NCBI GenBank assembly: GCA_046297395.1
Contig: JBKCNM010000062.1
Coordinates: 1-29,122 of the forward strand
Direction of reading: 5' to 3'
Source of the DNA: JBEICQ01 sp046297395
GTDB taxonomy: Bacteria > Bacteroidota > Bacteroidia > UBA4408
Length of the DNA: 29,122 nt
Below, piece by piece: positions 20,301-25,900 of this stretch (position 1 is its first letter; every line of letters begins with the position of its first letter). The notes below the pieces were generated by a model. The model ran no database searches and had not been told where the DNA came from. It saw nothing but the letters and a program-made list of their open reading frames with translations. The position numbers and the translations under genes were made by a program.

Positions 20301-22837
20301 TTGAGGGTTGTGGTTGCCGTTTGCGTGAAAATACCCGTACCCGCATTGATAAAATTACCTCTGATTTGAAGGTTTTTATTGTTGGCATCCACTGTTACCC
20401 CATCCTGAATCGTCAAATTACCGAAAACAGTAACCGTGTATCCCGGAGAGGCATTGAATAATTTGATACCGGTACCGGCAAATACCACATTGGGTAGATT
20501 TTGGTTGATGGTAGAGCTTCCTAAACTCTGAAAATCACCGTTAAAAGTAAATACTGTTGAGGGCGAAGGACTCGGGTAATCCACATCCCTTAGCAGGTAA
20601 TTCCCGCCAATGGTAACAGAAAAGGAAGAATCACGGAAGAAGAAATTTCCTGTTCTGCCAAAGTTGCCATTTACCACCAGGTTTCCGGTGGCGGCCTTGT
20701 AATTGAAAGGCCCACCTCCGCCTAAACTTAAATTACCATAAACCACATCATTTGAAATAAGTTGTGTTACCGCAGTGAGGGCTGGTGAACTGGCGTTATA
20801 ATTGATGGTTGATGCAAGTGCAAGATTTCTTGTACCGAAAGTGAGCATGGATGAACGGAAAGTGTTCAACCCACTGGTATTTAACACCACATTGTCGCCC
20901 AGATTGAATGAACCTGTATTGTCGTTGGTAATGGTAAATCCTTGAATTTCGATAATCAGGGTATTGGTGGTAGTTCCTCCAATGTTAGTGGCAGAGAAAT
21001 CACCGTTTACTGTAATATTGTTGCCAAAAGTCTTGGTTCTTGGCGCAGTCGTTCCGTCTGAAGTACACTCAAGGTTGCGAAAATTAAAAGTACCTGTTCC
21101 TGAAATATTCTGATTAGCATTAAAAGCATTTAATCTAACCGTTTGGTCATTGTTAAAAGTACTTCCTGCGGAGTTGGTGAAGTTTCCGGAAACCGAAACA
21201 TTGAATCCGAGGAAGTTAGCAGTCATATTTCCACTCATGTTGAAGTTACCCAACACAGTGAGGTCACCATCAATGGTTTTAGTATTGCTTGAGATACTAA
21301 GATTCGAATAGTTAATTCCTCCACGGATGACCTGTGCAAGATTGGCATCGTAAACGGTGGTGCTGGAGGTAGTAAAATTAACAGCACCGAAGCCAGTTGG
21401 AAAATTGTTCAAACCTCTTACATATAATAATGAATTACCGCTCATGTTAAGAGAGAAACCACTTTGACCGGTGAGTGTAACTCCATTGTTGACAATGAGG
21501 TTACCTGAGTTGATGGTGATGTCATTATTGATGTTCCAGTTTGAGGCGGGTGTAGGTGATACCAAACTAAAACTGAGAGATACACCGGGGTTGAGGTTAC
21601 TGGTAATAGCGGCAGTTCCCAGATTGGGAGTTGCTGATAGAGAGGAAATAGTTTGGCCGCTGGCACCGCTGAAAACAAAACTTCCGGTACAATCACAAAC
21701 CCCATCCATTCTAATTCCTCCGGCGCTCACCGTACCTGTAACAAAAATAGATCCTGTTGAGGTCAGTTGTGCACTGGCATTTACAGTGAGCAAACCACCC
21801 AAGGTTAAATCACCATCGATGGTTTTTGGCAAAGCGATGCCACCGTTTGTTAAAGTCACATTCGCATAAGAGCAAGGCAAGGTGGGAATCGTTTGTGCCA
21901 CACTACTACCTGCAAACTGGGTAGTACCAGCAGTTTGCGTATATGTGCTAGGCAAAGCAATAGAAAAGGTACGGTTAAAAATGTGTGTCACTGCGGTAGG
22001 AGCAAGTATGCTACTGGAATTATTTACCGTAAAATCCCCATTGACAGTAATGGCACCAGATAACAGAATGGTTGCTCCACCATTAACAATGATGTTGTTA
22101 AAGGTAGCTGCATTGGGTATTTGCTGAAAAGTGGTGGAAGCAAAGGTGATGGTACCGGCACCGGTAAGTGCTCCGTTTCCGGTTTCAATCCAGTCCCCAT
22201 AAACAGCATGGTTGTTTCCTCCGTCATTGAGGGTACAACCGTTTGGAAGAGTAACCGCTCCATTGATGGTTAACTCAGAATTTAAGGTAAGTACAGTTGT
22301 GGTGGTAGCAGCAAGACTGAGGTTAGCGAACTCAAATGAGCCTGCGCCGGAGATAGTCAGGGCAGTTCCGTTAAAAGTAGCGTTCACGGAACTGAGTAAT
22401 GTATTGTAAAAATCAATGTTTCCATTGTTTACCAGATTTCCTCTGAAGGTGATGGCGTGTGAGATATCCGCAGTGCCGGAAGTAAAGCTGGCACCTGCGT
22501 TCACAGTGGTCAATCCTGTTATCGTTACCGTTCGGGTGGTAGCGTCATTACCAACAACCAAATTCCCATCAAGAGTGAGTGCCACCATGCTAGGATCCAG
22601 GTCAATTGTAACCGTATGCCCTGCCTGCACAGTAAAGTTGTGCAAACCACTGGTCAAATCCGCAGCCACAGGGCTCGTTCCTGAACCATTTGTGGCAGTG
22701 TTCCAGTTGGAGGTGGTGCTAAAAAGACCGGTGCCCTGAGAAAAATAAGTAGCAGCCTGGGTTTCACCGCATAGAAAAATACCTAAAAATGCAATGCTTG
22801 CAAGGAAGGTACGGACAACTTTTGAGTAAAGAAACAT
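8363..22837 (-). CDS. giant T9SS-secreted repetitive surface/adhesin-like protein
   Basis: 4,824 codons in one open frame, about 0.5 MDa. A signal peptide (residues 1-28, LASIAFLGIFLCGETQA) is followed by FSQGTGLFSTTSNWN. The body, to about residue 4,330, is rich in Thr, Asn, Gly and Ser. By eye I count about 37 degenerate units of the form STVNFNG..QTI..F.NLTISG..KTL..NLTVNGNL, which predict a long parallel beta-solenoid. Four boundary modules with a WTG..W..NW..VP signature split the body. A non-repetitive region (PGWVLLGS, GRGYWAYM, GWNLIANPYPSNIDW) precedes a C-terminal type A sorting domain (ANAMGQVVVPAGTY, LSEGMYFVNVQYGDR), so secretion by T9SS and cell-surface attachment are expected. 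The ligand is unknown. A candidate -7 element lies 23 nt upstream and a strong terminator follows. No frameshift or stop interrupts it despite the repeats. Confidence 0.93.
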   Translation of the reverse strand: MFLYSKVVRTFLASIAFLGIFLCGETQAATYFSQGTGLFSTTSNWNTATNGSGTSPVAADLTSGLHNFTVQAGHTVTIDLDPSMVALTLDGNLVVGNDATTRTVTITGLTTVNAGASFTSGTADISHAITFRGNLVNNGNIDFYNTLLSSVNATFNGTALTISGAGSFEFANLSLAATTTTVLTLNSELTINGAVTLPNGCTLNDGGNNHAVYGDWIETGNGALTGAGTITFASTTFQQIPNAATFNNIIVNGGATILLSGAITVNGDFTVNNSSSILAPTAVTHIFNRTFSIALPSTYTQTAGTTQFAGSSVAQTIPTLPCSYANVTLTNGGIALPKTIDGDLTLGGLLTVNASAQLTSTGSIFVTGTVSAGGIRMDGVCDCTGSFVFSGASGQTISSLSATPNLGTAAITSNLNPGVSLSFSLVSPTPASNWNINNDITINSGNLIVNNGVTLTGQSGFSLNMSGNSLLYVRGLNNFPTGFGAVNFTTSSTTVYDANLAQVIRGGINYSNLSISSNTKTIDGDLTVLGNFNMSGNMTANFLGFNVSVSGNFTNSAGSTFNNDQTVRLNAFNANQNISGTGTFNFRNLECTSDGTTAPRTKTFGNNITVNGDFSATNIGGTTTNTLIIEIQGFTITNDNTGSFNLGDNVVLNTSGLNTFRSSMLTFGTRNLALASTINYNASSPALTAVTQLISNDVVYGNLSLGGGGPFNYKAATGNLVVNGNFGRTGNFFFRDSSFSVTIGGNYLLRDVDYPSPSPSTVFTFNGDFQSLGSSTINQNLPNVVFAGTGIKLFNASPGYTVTVFGNLTIQDGVTVDANNKNLQIRGNFINAGTGIFTQTATTTLNGTNSPQTITTNAASNFGNVTINKISGVAANRTVTFNTITNILGSISLTTNNAILEMSGVTVNIGGNWTVNTGCSVNTTNSTLNFNGTASTQTINNGVATPFHELVISGSSTKSLAGQPLTINGDVNIDNCLFQGNSVAITAIGNWTCTGTFTHSSTVTFGGGNQSISGSTVSFNAFTAAGTGTKTMVNGVTVNSTFTINAGSTVDLTASNSPLNIGGGYTNNGSILTNNATVTFIGTSGRTINSGGTGIGKRFYNLVFNCPAIPPATTAPGCTFSTNPVEVLNDFLVYSASITANVNITVGGNHLVTNDPVNDLFGTYTAASASVLTLNAGSGSLTFNPGISPSQYSSVVINAPGATYTLGDNLRVANNQPLTITAGTFKFGGKSVTMANGNVVINGGTFHIDAGGQLFLANGANLTNNGGTLMLVGTPTSNAFVRRNGTTGGYVINQNAGTLHAKNYTIENTGTTGFTIGGTTVIDPVNNLSNGVFSSGTGTQYLNLTGYNFTSFITNNVRFNLSSSGPNVPGFNVSRTSGTGVITFNGSTGSMVGDAFDNDPGNTRVLWTSAAKRWTGAAGDNDWHTAGNWSPAVVPGTSDTVYIDHTTIPLSTAFTVNINSANAEAGRLILDRMSGTGNITLVIGAGRTLTVSENVDVLVGCTLTQTNNTSLLNIAGSFVNTGTFNNGSSTVNFNGAGGNANINAGTSPFFNLTISGTSIYSLSGAITVQNNLDLSNGTLDVTSSSFGITVQGNWNIGTNGVFVPRSGTLTFSGAGNQSISGGSFFNFVTSGGGTKTILSNVTINNITIGSGTTIDAGQNIIFVNGNWINNSATGFTQSTSGLVQFGGSSGTQQIDNGTNSTTFSNVLITGAAAKTVFRDFSTIGDFTIGAASGTVDFSTFQLTGTPSKIFSVTAVNTLIFRGASNFPSGFGTVTLNTACTVQYIVANGATIPTQTIFTTNYGNLILSTTAGLCTKVLTGNITIAGGLTISDVNTQLDASDRNLTLAGNLSFPAGGRVILWGTTGTFIHNGPGYNFDVDYTGFPVAFRNITLAGSGTKTMLANLNVAGDVVVQNGVSLTTGTFLMTGAGGNFNLQGGATLNCAVPSSAAPAFPQGFSTYALNQTSTVNLNGGTNPQTIFNVPTYGNLTLSNTSTSTIQSGASLNISGNLATNSSTLIDNGQNINFAGETMDIRLYTPSVGTTITMNGAAQNIADFSGEALNICNIVFANTGIKTIAANVNNIINISENVTINTGVTVNCTNRTINFSGAAWTNNGSFNHLNSCCNNIFNFVGTGAQNINPGASNIYQGIMNFNNTAGPVTFLNNGVNFHYNNGYLFPGVTIAVGAVVNMGNLTHTIRGSIFNDGTFNCSSASFIFNGGNQTFNMPGGFTFENLTVGGNGTKLMNSDWNVNNITINFGTTLSTSTSNFNLTCRGNWSSPGGFAVNSSSVFFESPDASPKTIDLGTQQLRDVFFNSTFTNARTYTLLAANTIFNRQLTIGNGATISLNGNILTLGSNNAFVETHTVAAGATLSVNSNSTLRLNCDNGTSVLNVNGTLETIGNNLYPAKITRSTGTGRIQLNMLSGSLIKAQYYAYEYMSDAGMNIADGATVDNTNNLSDGTWSFINTAGGVPKYYLILNGTVTSPIQNVIFNFVGTPTVGVHFNVQRTTGTTVQFNEIISGTLGNFQYESDGAGPASATTGFLRWPVTLNLVWTGAINRDWNIPGNWSPASVPTSVDNVQIPSVTNNPLINSSNATCKNLTITNGNLGLQNGYDLIVTGDIILGTGSSNGVLAVIDPTSDITIQGSWTRGTNGTFVHGSGTVIFTGVSGTFSIAPLTSAFFNLNINGNNSTFHLTGSTVFIDGSLSVTNGTLAPVNVGYQYFIKGNYSNSAQFITSVSGTINFNGNSPQTITNGEFFNMTTSGTSTKTTVGNFIVINTLTLNTGSTLAASAASIWDLRGNVTMNVGSSYDDGGNLHQYTGTSWTGNGNCIANTGGIRFMRLGTQSIVGGKFNQLSFEVGGAKILSGNVTVNGDVNVLTATQYLNFQTFTMNCINPLATFSSEPSTFLYIRGANNGPTNFGAYDIDVTSNTYYDGALNQTIAGISYGNLILGGGVFTKTLGENTTVKGNLTINTTTLDCSPSNYTLLVGGNFNNNSNGSFIANQGEVILNGTSAAIQYVYIGGAGNKSFYNLTVNRLSGQLAQLNNGSPNIINNLKVISGTLDLNGNTATVGRSLENNGGSITTSGSFILTGTTGTGTIRLNGSALNDLTINAPGATYTAADNLAINGVFNLTAGTFNGNGNQVNLGINNQAVNINGTYITGAGGRIGLGNGVTLTVSSTGSLTVVGTAGNLARVTNNSSGGRYNFVVNGNISAQHYVFEFMNETGIQINSSATIDATNNFSNGTFTNGAANGTYFVINNSQTLTMESVAFSLNPGGTARNVSKTVNSGNITFNNFLGSFSGTGFENDPNGRINWTGPISLTWNGNSGTNWFNANNWTASAGPNIVPTGVEDVIIPLVTNQPVINQDGAVTNKLSITSGATLSINTPFASAPDLVINGDFFLNGNLVSTGAGDTIEVKGNWSKGGTGNLLPGASTVIFNAAGGTKNINNGTSIFNNLVVDGNAIFQLGSNTTLNGNLQIKQGSLDVTSTNFDISLGGNWLNQATFVPRGGTVNFTTSAASRTINNGASSFFNLTLNGTSSTIFDVVTNPLRTGGNTNIASGTLRMNNLTFFNGDNVGVDGFTINGTFDMGNNGQLLNGASSSIAVNNGGLFKAVGSSDNVLNNISRQSTGFYTFSVNAGGTIQAQYYQFSFLNASGLLIKPGAIIHATNRLTDGNFTNGAPGGTYLDIQNNFADFTIDSVLFESGPTYNVTRTFGTGVLTFKDSYGPLAGAPYENDDASPNTGLVRWTYTNPLLTWTGAADTEWANLANWKDVFGFPATFGPFDTVNVVIPNVSGASGNFPVIKTSSGPSSCGNITINSGATLTIQENQSLNINGSLANTGTLTVTSGSTSVITVTNTWSNTGTFNAGASTVVMTAASGFKSVGGGTGSFNNLTLNGGATFQTSTSLTIAGNFLISAGTVLVANPLHQVTIGGNWTSTGNFQNGSGVVLFNKNSGTQTITSSSSQPFHTLRMSNSGALNKVVSLASDISINGNLEILTARSSLNAGAFTVNIKGNWNNSGGLFVSTGTVVFNGTGSQSLYRSASVGETMNNLTINNTAGVQLLCNLVQTGNLTLTAGDLDVNLRTLTIGGDFNGSTSITATTGTINLSGANNFAGIFNKGTSTFVYRGSGSQTIRAIDYHNLSSENTGARIFPDGSTVNISGTFTPFTNTYTTTNSTINFNGTSAQTIPAFNYFNLSSSSTGNRTLASTGTIGIAGTFTPGTNTYSVTGSTVNFNGSAAQTIPAFQYFNLSSSSSGARTLSNTGNIRLSGSFTPGTNTYTTTGTTVEYNGSGASNQLAGGPFSYENLTINRTGTGVVRTSGVNRVRNTMTITSGTFNVNTGDSLIFVSTNTQTARLAPVASGSITGRITMERYAPRSTSGPGWVLLGSCVNDATINDWTNNFPTSGFPGATANTFPPFTSVYWYDETTTGVSNNGFTAPTDGSNTLVNGRGYWAYMSTGYLTTNDIKFDVTGTHTVGNKNFNISYTNSGGINEDGWNLIANPYPSNIDWDAAGWTKTNVANAVYIYNAATSSMASYVSGVATNGGSRYINSSQGFMVKATADSPSLIATENVKTANTAAFLRQAETSLDNESLLRLNLMTLGTNQSDEVVVRFNPGAITATVDDNLDAYDFLGTSSSINLYAIKAASALSIYSQATLDQSLMIPLRAKVQPNTAYAINFTGIAQLAAAYPAPFASDHLVIVDNQTGATYDLSNSNLYSFNTGSNDTLMDLTLRFSNPLITSLNAGVRDESQVAVFRDAGGFYAKFNFDRERSFNVSIANAMGQVVVPAGTYFGQTGKVYLPMINNLSEGMYFVNVQYGDRVMTAKIMR
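8366..8560 (-). other. T9SS type A C-terminal sorting domain (giant protein)
   Basis: The last 65 or so residues have the Por-secretion tail pattern: FNFDRERSFNVSIANAMG, VPAGTYFGQTGKVYLP, then LSEGMYFVNV and a basic end (DRVMTAKIMR). This is the region recognised by the T9SS translocon and normally cleaved at the cell surface. Assigned from established knowledge of the family. Confidence 0.85.
9995..10480 (-). repeat. three tandem 162-bp (54-residue) repeats inside the giant gene
   Basis: Three consecutive units start at 10480, 10318 and 10156 (minus strand), each exactly 54 codons. The protein pattern is INFNGTSAQTIPAFNYFNLS with a later GTFTPGTNTY. The second and third units are close to identical at protein level; the first (FVYRGSGSQTIRAIDYHNLS) is more diverged. 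It is the most regular repeat block in the gene and suggests recent in-frame duplication. Confidence 0.85.
11440..11965 (-). repeat. boundary module 4 of the giant protein
   Basis: About residues 3,624-3,799. A segment GTIQAQYYQFSFLNASGL then ATNRLTDGNFTNG, YNVTRTFGTGVLTF and YENDD leads into LLTWTGAADTEWANLANW and VVIPNVS. The same order of motifs occurs in three other places in this protein. Limits are approximate. Confidence 0.7.
12758..13247 (-). repeat. boundary module 3 of the giant protein
   Basis: About residues 3,197-3,360. GNISAQHYVFEFMNETGI, ATNNFSNGTFTNG, NVSKTVNSGNITF, FENDPNGRINW, then LTWNGNSGTNWFNANNW and VIIPLVTNQPVI. It aligns with module 4 along its whole length. Limits are approximate. 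Confidence 0.7.
15075..15603 (-). repeat. boundary module 2 of the giant protein
   Basis: About residues 2,412-2,588. GSLIKAQYYAYEYMSDAGM, NTNNLSDGTWSF, FNVQRTTGTTVQF, then LVWTGAINRDWNIPGNWSP and VQIPSVTNNPLI. Same motif order as the other three modules. Limits are approximate. Confidence 0.7.
18490..18976 (-). repeat. boundary module 1 of the giant protein
   Basis: About residues 1,288-1,449. GTLHAKNYTIENTGTTGF, PVNNLSNGVFSSG, FNVSRTSGTGVITF, FDNDPGNTRVLW, then RWTGAAGDNDWHTAGNWSP and VYIDHTTIPL. It separates the long N-terminal repeat tract from the second tract. Limits are approximate. Confidence 0.7.
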
Positions 22838-22860
22838 GATATGGTTATTTTATGGATTTG

Positions 22861-22868
22861 CAAAATTA
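22861..22868 (-). promoter_or_regulatory. candidate -7 element of the giant gene
   Basis: Minus-strand TAATTTTG matches the Bacteroidota -7 consensus TAnnTTTG and lies 23 nt before the ATG. No convincing TTG -33 element is found 17-23 nt upstream. The 90-nt gap to the preceding gene otherwise shows only a run of seven T (minus strand) and no hairpin, so cotranscription with the 1,703-residue gene is also possible. Confidence 0.4.
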
Positions 22869-22927
22869 AGTGAATTTATCGACATAAAAAAAGGGAATAT
22901 GCCAATCAAAGAACGATTTAACAAGTA

Positions 22928-25900
22928 TTACTCTACCATTATCCGCTGCACTTTTCTTTGTACTGAATCACCAATGACCAGAAGGTAAATGCCGCCTGAT
23001 AGTGGTTCCGACACCCAAAATCCGCTGCTGATGGTGTGAGGATATGACTTCTGAATCCTTCTGCCGGACACATCCAACAGCTCTATCCACATTCCTGTGT
23101 TCAGGCCATCAATAGTTATATTTCTTCCTGCCGGCACCGGATTAGGATAAATCCTGAGTCGGGCCTCAGAAAACTCCGTTTTACCAAAGGTAGGCAAGCC
23201 TAGTGTATCAACAAAAACATACAAACTGTCCCAAACAAGGCAGTTATTTAAACTAGCTTCATACACCAGCCATTGCGATTGGTCTGGAGTAAATGTTAAA
23301 ATTTCAGCTGTTCCGGAAACGGCATTACCCCCGTATGTCCAGGCAAATGTTGCTCCGCTTGTGTAACCGGAAAGCGTGTATTCTGCTGCAGACTGAGCCA
23401 GAACAGAATCCGGTCCTGAAATACTCACCGGAGCGGGAGCCTGAAGAATCTCAATCCATATTGTATCTGAAACAGTAAGACCTCCTGTATCCTGAACATG
23501 AATCAATAGGTAAGGCATCGTGTTGCCATAACCTCCGGCCACAAAACCCAAGGTATACATTGTATCAGACTGAGCGATATTCAACTGAGATATGAGCGAG
23601 GAATCTGAGACTGAAACAGTCACCAGTAATTCACTGCTTGATTCGTCGGATACACTGAAACCGATCCCATTCAATTGGGCATTGGCACAAACCGAAACCT
23701 GATTGTTAGGCAGATGAATGACAGGTGCTTGGTTGAGGGCAACACATAATATAGGTTTTGAAATTTCGAGATCACTACAGGCATTGCTTGCCATACAAGT
23801 GAGAAGAACATTTCCTACCCCGGCAACCAGCAATACCGAAGTATCATTCAACACTGTGAGTTGTCCGTTGCCATTAATAGTCCATTGGGTCTGATCTGCA
23901 AATTGCAAACCTGTGAGGCTGTATACCATGCTATCTCCTTGAAGCAGGGCGTTCGGTCCAATGATTGCGTCTCCAAGTACCTCCGGGTGGATGTTTACAA
24001 AAATTCTTTTGGTAACACTGAGTCCTCCCGTATCTGTAAGCGTGATGTATACACTTAAGGTATCACCGGTATTTTGCATGCTTTGCAAAGAAATGTTGGC
24101 ATAGCTTGTGTCTACGCCTGTGGAAAGCACAGAGTCCGGAATGAGTTGTTGATTGGAAGAATAGCCGGTGGCTGTCACTGTGGATACTGATTCATCCGTG
24201 TAATAAAATTGAACAAGCGCTGCAGATGAAACACCACAAAGTGAAACAGTATCCGGACCATAAATGACAGGCGGAAAATTGGGTGCATTGACCTTGATCA
24301 TCATCGAGTCACTGAAAACTGCGCAAGCATTGGAAATGGTATAGCGCAAAAATCCATTTTGGGTACCTACAGTGAGAAGGATTGATGTGTCGCTGACAGC
24401 AGTAAAAGAACCGCCGCCACTAAAATTCCAGGTTCCTGATTCAACACCGCTAAGGCCATTTACAAAATAAGTGTGTATACTGTTCTGTAAAACAGTTCCC
24501 GGTCCTGAGATTGATGCAAACATGGGCTGTGTAAGAAGATTGACATGCAAATAGGAAGCAGAAGTTAGTCCTGCACTGTCTGTAGCCAGAAGAATAAAAT
24601 TGAGATGTCCGTATTGATTCATCCCGGGATGAATATGTAAAGTACGAGATGAATCCTGACCGCTGAAGGAAGCAAATACAGGAGGAACCGGAATACTATC
24701 CATTCCGAGTAATGAAATCTGAACAGAAGATGCATGTTCGTCGATGATTGAGATGCTAACAGAAGAAGTATCCATGCTGCAAGCCAACAAAGAATCGGCA
24801 AACTGAAGAACAGGTGCCTGGTTTGGCGGTTGTGATACTATCATCAGTGAGTCAACCGCGATACCGCATCTGTTTGTGGCTGTTCTAATCAAATAGAATA
24901 AACCTTCGTTAAATGAGAGGGCAACAGTATCCGCAGTATATGACAATATTTGTCCGTTCCCACTAAGTTGCCAAACAACAGAGTCATTGGGTGTTGAGAG
25001 GGCATTGTAGATGTGTGAACTGTTGTCAACCACTGACACAGGTCCTGAAATGGCAACCGAAGCAGGTCTTTTTCTTACAAAGATGGCAAAGCCGGTAGTA
25101 AAAGTTGAAGAAACGCCGTCATTGAGGGTCACCACTACCGGGATAATGGCAGTTGTATCAGGGATACCGGTAATCACGACACTGACGATTGAGCCATTCA
25201 CGGAAAAGGAAATCGCACTGTTGGGCAACAAGGAAGAATTTTGAGATTGAATATCTATCACAACATTCTGAGGATTCTCATCAAGAATATTGAATGTAAA
25301 CTGAACAGGAACTCCTCCACAGGCTTGCTGATGAGCAATGGTATCGGGCCTTGCAGGAAAGTTAGTGAGAGATACCAAACCGTGATAACCATCATTGTTA
25401 TTCTGAGGATTTGTCTGTCCCGAAAAGGCTGCATTTCCTGACTGAAAATAAGCGCTTCCCAATTGGTCTATGGTGCCGGTGGCACTACCAAAAAGATTGT
25501 TTACAACCAGCTGACCATCGGGACTAAATGTGGCGAATGAAAGTCTGTCTGAACCTGATGATGACCGGATGGTTCCTGAACAATAAAGATATCCCTGAGG
25601 TGTAAGTGAGCAGTTGAGAAACCTATTGAATGAACTGGGCGAAGAAGGTATGCCAGAACTTTGCCAGAAGTATTGGTTTTGCGTGTTGAAACAGGCTGCA
25701 AAGGCCGTGCTGGAGGAGGCGGTTCCTCTGTATCCTGCAACTGCCAGTTTGGTGCCTGCCCAATCAACATCATTGACCTGTATGTTGATATTGGGTGCCG
25801 AAAAAGTTTTTTCAGCTAAAACAACCGCAGTACCATTAATCCCATCGCCCAGACGACAAGCATAGCCTGCATAAATTCCAGATTGGCTGAAAAGGTTCAT

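Noticed and set aside
22869..22927. Intrinsic terminator between the two T9SS cargo genes
   Set aside because: A T7 run is present on the minus strand but I find no stable hairpin before it.
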